Source: Norana najaformis (lineage: Eukaryota; Annelida; Clitellata; Crassiclitellata; Hormogastridae). From it: 64,000 bases of DNA. The notes beneath the pieces were generated by a model. It was not told the DNA's origin. It was given only the letters and a program-made list of their open reading frames with translations, and ran no database searches. The DNA lies in assembly GCA_964023275.1 (NCBI GenBank), contig OZ029919.1, positions 34,132,865 to 34,196,864 of the forward strand. The letters run 5' to 3'. This document shows, piece after piece, positions 47,890-60,270 of the stretch. Each line of letters opens with the position of its first letter. Within the stretch, counting starts at the first letter, position 1. The position numbers and the translations under genes are program-made.

Positions 47890-48415
47890 ATCCAGCTTAG
47901 TGTAGAAAAATCTGCTCAACAAAAGATGTAGACAAAGTGGTCTACACTTTTTAGTACAGGAAAATCAGCGCAATAGAAGATGTAGACAAAGTAGTCTACA
48001 CATTTTAGTACAGGAAAATCTGCACAATAGAAGATGTAGACAAAGTAGTCTACACTTTTTAGTACAGGAAAATCAGCGCAATAGAAGATGTAGACAAAGT
48101 AGTCTACACATTTTAGTACAGGAAAATCTGCACAATAGAAGATGTAGACAAAGTAGTCTACACATTTTAGTACAGGAAAATCTGCACAATAGAAGATGTA
48201 GACAAAGTAGTCTACACTTTTTAGTACAGGAAAATCTGCACAATAGAAGATGTAGACAAAGTAGTCTACACTTTTTAGTACAGGAAAATCTGCGCAATAG
48301 AAGATGTAGACAAAGTAGTCTACACTTTTTAGTACAGGAAAATCTGCGCAATAGAAGATGTACACAAAATGGTCTACACTTTTTAGCGTAGGAAAATCTG
48401 CGCAACATATGACTT
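47890..48415. repeat. Hairpin minisatellite, cluster 2 (54-bp units, about 9 copies)
   Basis: Unit holds tgtagac, aaagta, gtctaca, then ttttagtacaggaaaatctg and cgcaatag. Because 54 is divisible by three, the - strand stays open for 149 codons with an 18-residue period; judged non-coding. Confidence 0.95.
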
Positions 48416-48729
48416 TCTGAATGCTTCACCTTTTGAATAGCTATTATCAACCAGGAAATCAGTTTATCCAAGAATGGTTGGATAGGAATGTCTAACTGGT
48501 CAGTGTAGTTACTGTGACTAGTTTACGATCGAAGTTCGAATCCAGTCTAAGTCACGTGAAGTCATTCTGTCTGTTTCAATGTCAGTGTATCCGTCTGTCT
48601 GTCTGTTTGTGGCTTTGCTTGCATGTCTGTGAGTCAGTCTGTCTCCTGTGTCTCACTTTTTTATATGTTTCTTTATCTCCCTGTCTTTGTATCCATCTAT
48701 CAGTCTATTTATGTCTGTTTGTTTCGATG

Positions 48730-48895
48730 GAGATTGAGGCGCAAGAGCCGAGTTTCCAAAAGCTCGAATTAAGGGCAACATGCGAGGCAATTTTTTGGCA
48801 ACATCCGAGGCAATTTCGTGGCAAAATTCGACGCAATTTTATGGCAACATCCGATACAGTTTTTATGACAAAACCAGAGGCAGTTTCATAGCAAC
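48730..48895. repeat. Diverged 22-24 bp tandem repeat
   Basis: Copies of ggcaacatccgaggcaattt with substitutions, about 7. Confidence 0.8.
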
Positions 48896-48919
48896 ATTGA
48901 AGGCAACTCTATGGCGAGT

Positions 48920-49330
48920 TTAGGAGAAGGAGTAGGATTAGGAGGATGGCACATAGTGAGAGGAAGAGAAGGTTGAGGAGAGGGAAAGAGAAGAAGAGGA
49001 AAGAGAACAGGAGGAAGATGAAGAAGAAGAGGTGGAAGAAGAGAAAGGAGAAGAGGAAGAGAAAGAGGAGGAAGAAGATTGGAAGAAAGAGGAGGAATAA
49101 GAAGAGGAAGAAGAGTAGGAGGAGAAGGTGGAGGAACGAGTGGAAGAAGAAGAGATGGAAGAAGAGAAGTAAGAGGACGAGAAAGAGAAGCAAGAAGAGG
49201 AAGAGGAGGAGAAAAAGAGGAGAAAAAGGAGGACGAGGAGGAGAAATAAGGGAAGGAGGAGCAAGAATAGAGGAAGAGGAAGAGGAGGAGGAAGAGCCAG
49301 AGGAAGATGAGGAGGATGAGGAGGCGTAGA
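48920..49330. repeat. Polypurine (GAAGAG)n block, about 410 bp
   Basis: Almost no pyrimidines on the + strand. Long frames in several phases are by-products. Confidence 0.95.
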
Positions 49331-49334
49331 AGTG

Positions 49335-49915
49335 GACAGGAGCAAAATACATAATAGCTGGTTTCATAAAGTTTAGCAGATGAAGATAACGATAAAGATT
49401 CTTATATGGCTGGCGATGGCGAATGCAATAACGTCGACGACGAAGACGTCATGCCAACGATGTCTGGCAGCAGCAAACGCTAGTGTGGCCAAGACCACTA
49501 GTAGACACTTCTAAAAGTGATGTCCTGTATGAGCAAACACCAACGTAATGAAAAGGCATCACCAGTCTATCAATTAAGCCATTCACTCTCACTGTAATTT
49601 GTTAAACTCGGGGCGAGTTTTGGCAATTGTTAGCAGAGAATAAGGCTATGTAACAATTGAGCTTGGCGCGAATATAAATAATGATATTTTATAATAATTG
49701 GGTCTAAATTGTTAATGTTAATTGCTGTTAATTGGGTTATGCGAATTAGCTGAAATCATTACTCAAGTATAAACTATAATAAAACTGTAACAAATGAAAA
49801 AAATTGAGTTTTTAAAGAGAATGCGGGGTACTAAGCTGTAGCTTGTTTGGCTTATGCCTATATCGGCCCTGATTTCACTGTCGTATAATTTTAAGTTACT
49901 ACCTTACTTTACCTT
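49335..49915. other. Intergenic, nothing recognised
   Basis: Includes a short run of CG-containing words (gacgacgaagacgtc). No conserved frame. Confidence 0.4.
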
Positions 49916-49947
49916 TCCTTCTTCTTCTTCCTTCTGGTTCCACTTCC

Positions 49948-49978
<31 letters not shown>

Positions 49979-50215
49979 TCCTTCCTTCCTTCTGCTTGTT
50001 GTTCTTGTTGTTCTTGTTCTTGTTGTTCTTGTTCTTGTTGTTCTTGTTCTTGTTGTTCTTGTTCTTGTTGTTCTTGTTCTTGTTGTTCTTGTTCTTGTTG
50101 TTCTTGTTCTTGTTGTTCTTGTTCTTGTTGTTCTTGTTCTTGTTGTTCTTGTTCTTGTTGTTCTTGTTCTTGTTATTCTTGTTTTTCTTCTTCTTCTTCT
50201 TCTTTCTTCCTTGTT
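49915..50215. repeat. 15-bp ttcttgttcttgttg array with CTT flanks
   Basis: About 12 near-perfect 15-bp units (49995-50180) between (CTT)n tracts. A Val/Leu frame of 229 codons runs through it; rejected as a gene. Confidence 0.95.
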
Positions 50216-50269
50216 TTTCCCCCTTTCTTTTCCTCTTCTCCGCATTCTCTGCATTCTTCACATAGGCCT

Positions 50270-51070
50270 ATTGATGTCTGATCCTGTACCAGACATCAAG
50301 TGGGCAGGTCACTGCATGCTCACTCGTCTAGGCCACTCGCTCGCTCACCAACCGCCCTTTCAAACCGATTCCTTGCATGCAAGAACAGGTATTTGTCCGT
50401 CTGCCTCTGTCTCTATGTCAGTCTGCATGTCTGCATGCGTTCCCGTGCGAAGCCGAGTTGGTCTGCGCATGTCCGATATTCAGTCAGTTGCTGCAGCAGG
50501 CGTCTTCTTCTTCCATCACAGCATCAGCCGTTCTATCATTTAACGTCTGATGCGTCTTCGCCGTAACAGAACATCTGGCTCGCCGCTTTACCTAAGGGCC
50601 GGGGGTTTGACCACTTGGCATATTTTGAAGGACAAACAAGCTCTGTTAATTAGAACTGCGTTACGGCTTAGGCAATTTAATCAGTCAGTCAGTTACCGGC
50701 GCTTCATAAATTAGATAATTAAGCTAACAAGTAATAGCGCTTGATAAATCAGAATTGAATAATACATAACTTAGCTAAGAAGTTACCATCGAGTTAGCCA
50801 GTTAATAGCTCAACATAAATTTGTGCCAAATATATTAAAAATAAATTAGTTAATAAGTGATCTTAGTGTGTCGGGTTTTCTCGATCGTTAGAAAGATTGC
50901 GCTAAAGAAGCGGACTGCATTGTAATAATAACAACTGATAGAGCGCCAACGTGTTTTCACTCCGGTACAACAATGGATGAACAACGCGGAAGCAACGACA
51001 ACAGAATTGCAACGCAGAGGAAAAGCAACGGAAACGTGAGCGGAACAACTTTCGATTCCGAGGTAGAATT
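50270..51070. other. Intergenic, nothing recognised
   Basis: Unique-looking sequence with short tagttaa-type duplications near 50700-50830. Confidence 0.4.
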
Positions 51071-51074
51071 TTAG

Positions 51075-51745
51075 AATAGCATTTATTGACTTATTGGACC
51101 ATAACATAGCATAACATAACAATATAACATAACATAACAATATAACATAGCATAACGTAACAATATAACATAGCATAACATAACAATATAACACAGCATA
51201 ACATAACAAAATAACATAGCATAGCATAACAATATAACATAACACAACATAACATAACACAACATAACACAACATTGCAAAACAAAACACAGCATAACAA
51301 GGCTTAGCATAGCATGACATAGCATAGCACATCATAGCACAACATAGCATAACACAACATAACACATTTTTAATGAAAATTTTGTAACATAGCATAACAT
51401 AGCATAGTTCCATATGCAATGTTACTTACATAGAATAACACAACATAATTACAAAAGCTATACGTAGCATAACAGGACAAACATAGCATAATACAACAAA
51501 GCATAACATAACATAGCGTAGCCCGGGCATGGCATAGCATAGCATAGCATAACATAACATAGCACAGCATAGCGTAGCATAGCGTAGCACGGGCATGGCA
51601 TAGCATAGCATAGCATAGCGTAGCACGGGCATGGCATAGCATAGCATAGCATAGCGTAGCACGGGCATAGCATAGCATAGCATAGCATAGCATAACATAA
51701 CATAGCACAGCATAGCATAGCACAACACAGCATAACATAACAAGG
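51075..51745. repeat. AACATAGC-type array of 5- and 10-bp words, about 670 bp
   Basis: ataac/atagc/acaat words in varying order. Within 51510-51680 a longer unit gtagcacgggcatggcatag is repeated 4 times (one copy starts gtagcccggg), a nested higher-order pattern. A related CTATG array lies at 56760-57140. Confidence 0.95.
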
Positions 51746-51849
51746 GTTCTAAGTGATTTAGACGACATCTAATCTCTTTCTGAATCTCTGCAAATCAACC
51801 CGGAATGCTTAAAAAGAAATCCCTTCTAGCTTCTTACGCGACAGTGGTC

Positions 51850-51918
51850 CACACACACACACAGACACACACACAGACACACACAGACACACCTACACAC
51901 AGACACACACACACACGA
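51850..51918. repeat. (CA)n with CAGA interruptions
   Basis: cacacacagacacac-type run. Confidence 0.9.
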
Positions 51919-52017
51919 ATCTTCTCTCGTGCACAGATAATAATAATCCAAGAGAATCGAATTGAAATCCTACACTAAATCCTGTCCTTCAGTTAGATGG
52001 AAAATAAGTGCTTTTGT

Positions 52018-52190
52018 ATAGGAATCTATATAGCTATACAGTATATAAAAATAATATTGGCGTCCATGGCTATATACATATATCAATTATATAGGAATCC
52101 ATGGCTATATATATGCAAATTATATAGCAGTCCATGGTTAAATGTATAAATAACATGGGAGTCCGTGGCTACATATATATGCATATATGT
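52018..52190. repeat. About 40-bp repeat with tccatggctatata core
   Basis: About 4 diverged copies, followed by (TA)n. Looser ttggattaggccct words continue to 52400. Confidence 0.75.
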
Positions 52191-52834
52191 ATATATATAT
52201 ATATATATACTTTGGCCGTGCTCTTGGACCCTGAACTGAATACCTTGGTTAAGCCTCTTGGATTAGGCCGTTGGCTTAGCCTTTAAACACAGGCCCTGAA
52301 CTCATGCACTGGCCTTGAACTCTGAACTTCAACCCTTGAATTAGGCTCTTGGATTAGGCCCTAAACTTAGGCAATGCGCTTATATATACTCTGGACTTAG
52401 TCCACTGACCGAAACCCAATACATGGCCAACAGAACTACACATAAAGCAACCTCCCTAAGCGTGACTAACACTGAATCAGGCGACGACAATCCAGAGCCC
52501 CAGGTAAACAAACACTTAAACAAACAACTATGTACTTCCCAAATTGGAATAAGACTTGGTACACTCGCAATCAAACACTACTAGCGTCATCTTTCGAATG
52601 AGTCCCTCGCACACACACCACATGCCTGACAACACACCATTAGGGCCAGGTAGAAAAGCGTCCAGAAGGATCCGACGATAGTTATGCTAACGGCGGCGGC
52701 GAGCCTTTGAAGTGCCTTTGTTCTCTTTAATCTTCGCCGAAAGGCGACTGATTGTTCTTTAGTTACGAATAATTTTGCGTGATTGAAGGCAATACGGAAG
52801 TGTCGCTGTAGTTAGCCGATGCGCCGGATAAGTA

Positions 52835-53010
52835 TCGTAATCGTAATCGTAATCTTAGAATTTCTACAGCGCCAATGAAAGCTAAGTCGCGGGAACCCGC
52901 TTATTCACAGGCGCTCAGTCAAAACAAAATCGATAGGCAAAAGGGTTCGATTCCAGGTCAAGATCCAAGAGTCAGGCAGCTACGGTGGGTAGTGCTTGGG
53001 GTTGGAGCGG
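52835..53010 (+). mobile_element. SINE family 2, + orientation
   Basis: Carries cgcttattcacaggcgctca and an exact B box GGTTCGATTCC; bounded by gtaatcgtaatcg on the left. Confidence 0.85.
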
Positions 53011-53464
53011 AAAGAGGGACAAGAGGAAGAAGGGGAGTCAGGATAGGAGATTAGTTTCTCTTAAGTGGCGCTATATAGACTTCTAACTGGACCTACAATT
53101 ACAATTACAGTCACAAATTACCCGGCATTACATTTCACCCTCTTCATTTACATAACTAGATTCCCCAGTGTGTCGTGCTAGCGAGAAAGCGAGCAGCAGA
53201 TGTCCTGCCGAAACCTCGATAAAAGATCTTTGTTTATGAGCTGTTTCGAGGAAATGTCGTCAAGAAGAGCTGGTCTTTCGGGCTTCGAATCCAAGCGACG
53301 CCGAAAAACGGCTGAAGGTCGCCATTAAACGAATCCTTGTTGATGACAAAGAGAAATTACAGAAACGCGCGCGGAATAAGTGGTAAAACGGATGCCCAGC
53401 GGGGAACGAATTTAGCGTTTTTTGCACCGTCAAAAAGTGAAGCTAACGTACACAAGCCCATCAG

Positions 53465-53640
53465 ATCTGATATTATCCAGTCTAATCCAAGCTAATCCAA
53501 TCTTATCTTATTCAATCCAATCTAATCTTATCCAATTTAATCTTATCCTATCTTATCTTATCCAGTCTTATCTTATCCAATCTTATCTTATTCAATATAA
53601 TGCAATGAAATCTAAGTGAATCAAATCTAATTTAATTATA
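53465..53640. repeat. (ATCTTATCC)n-type array
   Basis: tctaatcca/tcttatcca words of 5-10 bp. Confidence 0.88.
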
Positions 53641-54425
53641 GTATAAGTATGAAGCAAGCATAGCACTAGAAAAAGACAAAAAGGAATGTAAATCACACAC
53701 ATATATATATATATATTCACGTATATATATGTATATATATATTCACGCCAATCACCACCAAATGGGTAGAATCAGGAATTCCTGATGATGACGATGATGA
53801 TGATGATGATGACGACTATGATGATAATGATGTCGCGAAAGACTACAGCTTCCACAGCTCACTTCTCCGTGTGCACGTGACGTGATTGCTTATGCAACGT
53901 TCGGAAATGTTCCTTGTCTTCTAAACGGCATCTGAGAGAATCGTGCCTGCAGCAGAGGGCAAACGGGGACATCATGAACTCTCTTCCTTATTTATCAACC
54001 GCCATATTTTTGCCAAGATAAATCATTAATGGGACTACGTGAGTGTCGTGGATAAGCGGATGTTACCGCGACTGGACTACAAGATATGGTCGCCACGGGG
54101 ATCGGAATACATTGTCTGTCCCCATAAACAGTCCATTTGATGCCCGTCGAGATGAGAGTGAAGCTCATGAATCTCTTCCCGGGTGGGGTAGGGATGATCG
54201 GGAGAACACCAGCACACATCAGGGGGCGGTGTTTCAGTCTCCAGTCAACCGGGTCAGCGATTGTTGAGCCTGTCTGCCCGTGGAGATATGCAGATGCCGC
54301 GATTCCGCTTGCAAACATGAGTCCATCGTGTCTTCTCCGATGCTGACCCCTCCTCTTCGCTCTTATGTTGCACCTGACTGCTGCGCTTTTGCGAGGTACT
54401 TAAAAGGCGCTATATCAAGTGTCTT
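53640..54425. other. Non-repetitive block, function unknown
   Basis: Short (TA)n and (GATGAT)n runs at 53700-53835, then about 500 nt (53850-54410) with balanced composition, several CpGs and open frames on both strands (- 53995-54318, 107 codons; + 54043-54267). No family recognised; it could include an exon of an unknown gene. Confidence 0.3.
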
Positions 54426-54434
54426 GATACACAT

Positions 54435-54462
54435 ATACATATATGCATACATACATACATAC

Positions 54463-54493
<31 letters not shown>

Positions 54494-54690
54494 CATACAT
54501 ACATGCACACATGCATACATACATACACATACGTACATGCATGCATGCATACATACATACATGCATACATGCATACACACGTACATACATACACACATAC
54601 ATACATGTACATACATACATACATGCATGCATGCATACATACATACATGCATACACACATACATACATACATACACACATACATAAATAC
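54435..54690. repeat. (ACAT)n microsatellite, 250 bp
   Basis: acatacatgcat-type run with few interruptions. Confidence 0.97.
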
Positions 54691-54699
54691 CTGAAGGTC

Positions 54700-55390
54700 T
54701 AATCAATTATTCAGAATATTATTATTAGGCCATCAAACAATCAAGCAATCATAATGTCGAAAATTTACCTGAAAAGCACGAAAGACAGAGAAAGTAATTC
54801 TTCAATTGTTTGCGAAATGAAATTGGAGGAAGCCGAAAACAATTACGTAGCATCGACAATGAGCATGCACTCAGAAAGACGACAAACATCATCACGGTCG
54901 TCGTCATTATCATAATTAATCATCATTCTCTTTGTCGTTGCAAGTATCATAACAAAGGTCTCATTCCGCGAATACCTGACAATATATTCATCCACTCAAC
55001 GCTATATAAATTGCAACCAATTTTCCATGAATATATCTATATGCATAAAATATATAAATGCAGAAATATAAATAAATATGCACTTACGTTTGTCTTGATT
55101 GTATATATATTTACACGCAATTATTGGACATGCAAGGTGTATTATATATATTCATTGTATGAAGTTATGATATATAGATTATATACAATTGCATAAATAA
55201 TGAATTAAAGCAATAACTTTAGTATAAATATATATGTATAGCAGACATCTAATATATATAATCATATCATATGTCTATATGTATTATGACCATATACAAA
55301 TAGATATATGGATATGCATATGTTTCTAATATGTTATAGTATGCTTTTGAGATGAATTCATTAATTATCACGACAAATGTATCTGATTCT
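54700..55390. other. AT-rich intergenic, nothing recognised
   Basis: Many tatata words. No coding signal. Confidence 0.45.
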
Positions 55391-55394
55391 TGAT

Positions 55395-55602
55395 TATGCT
55401 GCTGCTGCTGAAGATGATGACGATGACGATGATGAAGTTGTTGTTGTTGATGATGATGATCATGATGATGACAATGATGATGATGACGACGACGACGATG
55501 ATGATGACAATGAAAATGATGATGATGATGATGACAATGATGACTATGATGATGATGATGACGACGAAGATGATGACGATGATGATGATGATGATGACTG
55601 AA
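55395..55602. repeat. (GAT/GAC)n trinucleotide array
   Basis: Poly-Asp, poly-Met and poly-His frames are by-products. Confidence 0.95.
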
Positions 55603-55604
55603 CA

Positions 55605-56335
55605 TATTTGACTGAACATACTTCTGCCTCCCCAGTTTCAATGTGGGTAGACAGTTGATCCAGGAGGACATAATGGGTTGATATACAAACTGGAAAGGGT
55701 ACGTTCCAGCCGACACTATACGCCATGAACGAAATCACCTGGAGAGCTCTTAAAAGGCAGACACCCTAGTTCTAAGGAGCCATCTGGCCTTCTTCGTGAT
55801 TATGAAAAACGACCGGATGGAGCAGCACTGGTTCCATGGTCGTCTGGCGAATATTTTCCTTGGGATGTGACCAATGTCCATATTGTGTGGTGTTATTACA
55901 TTCACCCGACATCATCGTTAGCAGGAGGCGCAGCTGAACTAATTGCAATTTCGTAAATATGCAAAATATTAACGTCTTCCCAAATGACACAGTTTTTATA
56001 TCAGCAGATATTACTTAGAAGATTTAATCAATGCTTTGACATCAACAACTCACGGTATTGGCGTTGACAGATGACTTTGCAAAGCGCCCTAAAAGTAGTT
56101 CCCTATTTACGATGTTATGTTGTAGGTCTATATATCTTTGTCACAGTTGCAGTCGCCCTTTTATTACAGACAATTTGTCACTCAACTATCTTGTTATCAC
56201 AGCTTTAAAAGTGAGCTCTCTTCCGCTTGTATTTTCTCTCTCTTGTAGAGTTCCTTTCTAAATTGAAACACCGAAATTTCAAGCTCTCCTATTCTGCACC
56301 CGTTCCTCGAACATCTTATGATGATAAATGACCAG
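55605..56335. other. Intergenic, nothing recognised
   Basis: Non-repetitive. Short frames without conserved motifs. Confidence 0.4.
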
Positions 56336-56745
56336 CCATAAAGGAGAGTCATAAAGAAAGATACGAGGCAAGAATCAACGCAACTGAAATGAAGTGTCTG
56401 CGGCGGATTCTTAGAGTACCGTGGACTGCCAAGAAGACAAATGAGTGGCTCCTAGAGACGGCAGGAGTAGAGAGGAGTCTGCTTGGGTTAATAAAAATAG
56501 GAAGCTTTCATACTTCGGGCATGTGCTACGAAAGAGTGGAGACTGCTTAGAGAAAGAGATCATCCAAGGCGCTATTTCTGGATGCCGAGCTCGGGGAAGA
56601 TCCAAGATGACATTGATCGATAACAAGAAGTCGTGGACTGAATTATCGTTCGACCAGGTATTACAGGCGACGAAGGACAGAAGAAGATGGCACAAAATTG
56701 TCCGTGGTGCAGCCAATTCTCGGCTCGAGGATGATTGAAGACTAG
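56336..56745 (+). mobile_element. Longest non-LTR retrotransposon remnant (RT C-terminal region)
   Basis: The frame reads [20 protein letters not shown], then a degenerate RGRSKMTLIDNKKSWTELSF and AANSRLEDD. Upstream (56360-56470), frame-broken sequence extends the match to the RT C-terminal segment. Substitutions and frameshifts show it is dead. Confidence 0.8.
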
Positions 56746-56759
56746 ACAGGATATGCTAT

Positions 56760-57260
56760 AATATCATACTATGCCATACTTGGCTACTATACGATGCTAT
56801 GCTATGCTATATTGTGGCATACTATGCTATACTATGCTATGCTATGCTATGCTATAGTATGCTGTGCTATGCTGTGCTATACTATATTAGACCAGTTATT
56901 ACATGAGACAAGGGACAGAAGCATATGGCACCAAGTTGTCCGTGGTGCAGCCAATCCTCGGCTCGAGGACGGTTGAAGACAGGACAAGACTATACTATGC
57001 TATAATATCCTACACTATACTATGTCATACTTGACTACTATACTATGCTATGCTATACTATGGTGTACTATGGTATACTATGGTATACTATGCTATGCTA
57101 TACTATGGTATATTATGCTATACTATGCTCTGCTATACTATATTAGACCATTATCACAGGAGACGAGGGACAGAAGCAGATGGCAGAAAATTGTCCGTGG
57201 TGGACCAGTCCTCGGTTCGAGGACGGTTGAAAACAAGGCAAGACAAGACAAGACAAGACA
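56760..57260. repeat. Alternating retrotransposon tails and CTATG arrays
   Basis: (ctatgctata)n runs at 56760-56885 and 56990-57145 alternate with two more copies of the last ~100 bp of the retrotransposon (56885-56990 and 57143-57240; frames ending GAANPRLEDG), then (gacaa)n. Confidence 0.88.
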
Positions 57261-57374
57261 AGACAAGAGAACAGACAATCACTGCCTTTATAAACGCTTC
57301 CTGCCTTACCAATATGTTGTGCCCCTCGTTCTGATCCCCGGCACCGAAACTGACCCAGTTACAATCTGCGGACT

Positions 57375-57450
57375 TGTTCCACATAGCGCCGGTGAATAAG
57401 CTGGTCTCCGTGACGCGGCTTTTGTGTGGCGCCGAGATATTTCGGTGATT
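57375..57450 (-). mobile_element. SINE family 2 fragment
   Basis: Carries gcgccggtgaataagctggt and the cgtgacgcggctttt word. Confidence 0.65.
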
Positions 57451-58880
57451 TACTTAACATTACGTTTATATAACCACACTGGTCTTTGCTGATTACAGAC
57501 TTTAACCAAGACTTAGATAGAGGCTTTGTTAACATCCCTCCACAGCCAAACCGTCGGCTATAGATTAATCAAAGTTGCGTGTTAGACATCAGTTTGCGTG
57601 ATGTTTGTGAGGGGACGGTGGGTTAAAAATAGTCCTGGAAGGCAGCCTGGGGAGGTGGAGATTGGGAGAGGTAAATGTACTGCAGGGCGTTTTTATATAA
57701 AAGTACTTCCGAGATTTTTCCGCTAAAAGCTCCGCTGTTGGCAGTAAATCGATTGTGAATTCGTTGTTGGTAATCGCAATCGTAAACTCGAAATTTCTAA
57801 GGAGCTACTTAAAAGCTAAGCGAATGATTATTTACGAGCGCTGCGTCAAGTCAGTGGGGTTGTCCAACGGTGCCATGTCAAGAATCAAGTACGGTTGCCA
57901 GCAGACCAGAGAGAGGGAGAGAGAGAGGAGAGAGGAGCTGTTAGGGTGGGTTGTGTTTAAGCTGAGAGAAATGGGAAGGCGGTGGATTTGATGGATCAGG
58001 GTGGATTTGTTGAAAAGGTGAGACTTCAATTTTGAATGGAACACCTGAGAAGTTATAGATAGAAGGGTTTGAGACGGATGATGGTGAGTGAACAACGGAA
58101 GGGGTAGAAGAACAGAGAATTTGCGAAATTAAGGAGGGAGAATGCAAGGGCGCAGCCAGGTTTTTGACGTTAGAGGGCACAAGTATCGGGAAATCTGGTA
58201 CTAGAAGTCGGTTGCTTACTTTACCCAAAACTATCCGCTGATGAAGTTAATCATCAAATATACTAAGTTTAATTATTTTCTTTAAAGATAATCAAAATGA
58301 AAAATCCGGAGTGTCTCACCGCCATAGTCAAACTCAAACTATATATCACTGTAACAGTACACACCCTTGCCCTCTAACGAACAAATTAAGAAGTCCATTA
58401 CTGTTACTGCCATCTATTGAATAACAGGACAGTGATATTCATTATGTTTAACATCCGGTTCTCCGTCGTATCACGATTTTGAATACTGTCTCACTTAAAG
58501 CGAGCAGCGACTGATTGTAACCTAATTGGTAATCGTAATTGTAAGAATAACGTGTAAAATATATTACACATATTTCAGGCACTAGGTGACGCTAACGTAG
58601 AAGTGAGTTGTCTCCAGTGTACTCCCTTAAGTGAACTACATATCATCACTTCTGATATGTTTTGGCCATCACGATGAAGAGGGATGTCGGTTTCAACCAA
58701 TATTTTTTTTATATTAAATTAAGTTCTTGATATTAAAATCTAGTTCTTATTAATATGATCTGAGATCAATTCCAACAGCAATTGCAAATCTGTACAATGT
58801 ATCTTCACGACAAGCTCTTCACATACCCTCGCCTCCTGAAAACATACAACAACGATAGAACAGAAGGACTGATAAATGTA
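57450..58880. other. Intergenic, nothing recognised
   Basis: A diverged SINE-2-like word (taatcgcaatcgtaaactcg) at 57770 and a (GAGA)n run at 57905-57940. No gene. Confidence 0.4.
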
Positions 58881-58894
58881 AATGTACACTTTTT

Positions 58895-59095
58895 TCTGAA
58901 GCGACCATATGGCCTCGACCCTGCTCATTTTTCAATGAATTTATCGGGTGACAGCCTTTACCACGGCTGCCAATATGAATGTCGCTACGCTATTATTGAA
59001 GGTCCCCTTGCACGGACCGTGTAAGCCCGAGATTAAAATCTGTGAAATACGGCCACTGTGGGTATGCGAACCGGCATCCTCGTTCACAGAGACGC
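58895..59095 (-). mobile_element. SINE family 4, inverted copy
   Basis: Carries atatggcctcgaccctgctc and tatgcgaaccggcatcctcg, the complement of 36825-37095. A partial direct copy lies at 59640-59720. Confidence 0.75.
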
Positions 59096-59779
59096 CTTGA
59101 CGTGCGCTCTGACCAATGTAGTTGTTGCCTTGTGCGTTATGATAAGGGCGCTATAGAAGTCATTAGATTCGACTAACTTGTGTCTCCGAACAATGCTCTG
59201 TCAGAGTTCTGCATTGAATGAAGTGCAGATTATTTATGACTGAATGTAACAAAGTAATACATCAGAAAAGGTTACGCAGTAAAGATTACGTATTTACTTA
59301 TTTACTTACGGCGTTATCTGAATAGTGTATATCTATGGTCACGATCATTTTAGTGCGTATATCGTTGCCCACTCACTGCAAGCTGTTCCACGCTGAGCCG
59401 GTGTGGTGCCAGATAGGCACCAGGGCGAAAAGGGTTCCGGCTCGGCCCACTTTTGGCACAGCATGTAGTGAGGCGAATTTGTAAGTATATTGTTGTTTGA
59501 CACCTAAATTCCAGAGGAAACAATAGTTTAGTAAGTGGAGAAATAGAAACCCAAGCAATCTGTAATTATACAGTCGTAATTAGGACAATTAGGATTGATT
59601 CATTGAAATATTATTATATTATTATACTATTGATTCATTGAAATGATATTATAATATTCATTGAAATTGAAAAATAAGCAGGGTCGAAGCCATACGGTCG
59701 TTATAGAAAAAAACGCGAGCATTTACATTTACATTCAACAGTTTCGACAGAACAGTTATATATTTACAAATTCCCGCGT

Positions 59780-60270
59780 TCTGATCACGTGGACCAATCA
59801 CAATTTTTTTTCGGAACTGTTTCCACCCGAGCCTGAGTTGGAGTCACATCTCGAGTTAAGTTACTTGTTTGCTCAGCGGTCCTGCTATAAACGCACTCGG
59901 CGCATGCGTAGTCACGACCTAGAAGATGATTGGCTGTCGTAAACAACCAATTCGGTTCTAGAATTTTCTAAATTCTGCGGACTACGTGACGGATGATATC
60001 AACCGGGTGACCTTTCCCGTTTCTCGCGCACGAGTTCTTCGCGTTTTTCAGATTAGAAGTAACATTCGTAGGAGGTGTTCGTCCCTTAAGCAGACGAGAC
60101 ACGTGTCGCAGTGTTGGCGGGAATCTCGCCTAATCCGAAGAGTGATAAATGAATGGATTTCGTGCACCCGATTAGTCGTAATCCGCCATCTTGTATCGAA
60201 GCAAATTGTTATTAAGCCGTCCACGAGTTGCACTACATGTGTGTCTTGCGACGCCATTTTGTTGCTTATC
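59780..60270. promoter_or_regulatory. Promoter-like block (E-box, CCAAT, NRF1-like, CRE-like, YY1-like)
   Basis: Motifs seen: CACGTG at 59786-59791; CCAAT at 59794 and 59947 and its complement ATTGG at 59929; GCGCATGCG (NRF1-like) at 59900-59908; TGACG at 59987; CCGCCATCTTG (YY1 type) at 60183-60193; GCCATTTTG at 60253-60261. The stretch is CpG-rich and free of tandem repeats, unlike its surroundings. Both YY1-type sites read AAGATGG/AAAATGG on the - strand. On that strand an open frame begins MASQDTHVVQLVDG (ATG complement near 60255). No gene could be identified on either side. Confidence 0.35.

Noticed and set aside
47916-48365. 149-codon frame with 18-residue repeat on the - strand
   Set aside because: Follows from the 54-bp minisatellite; no start context or homology.
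49854-50543. 229-codon Val/Leu frame resembling a membrane protein
   Set aside because: Encoded by the 15-bp ttcttgttg array.
51075-51768. Several Cys/Tyr/Met-rich frames, possible secreted peptides
   Set aside because: Translations of the AACATAGC array; periodic and without signal peptide plus mature-peptide structure.
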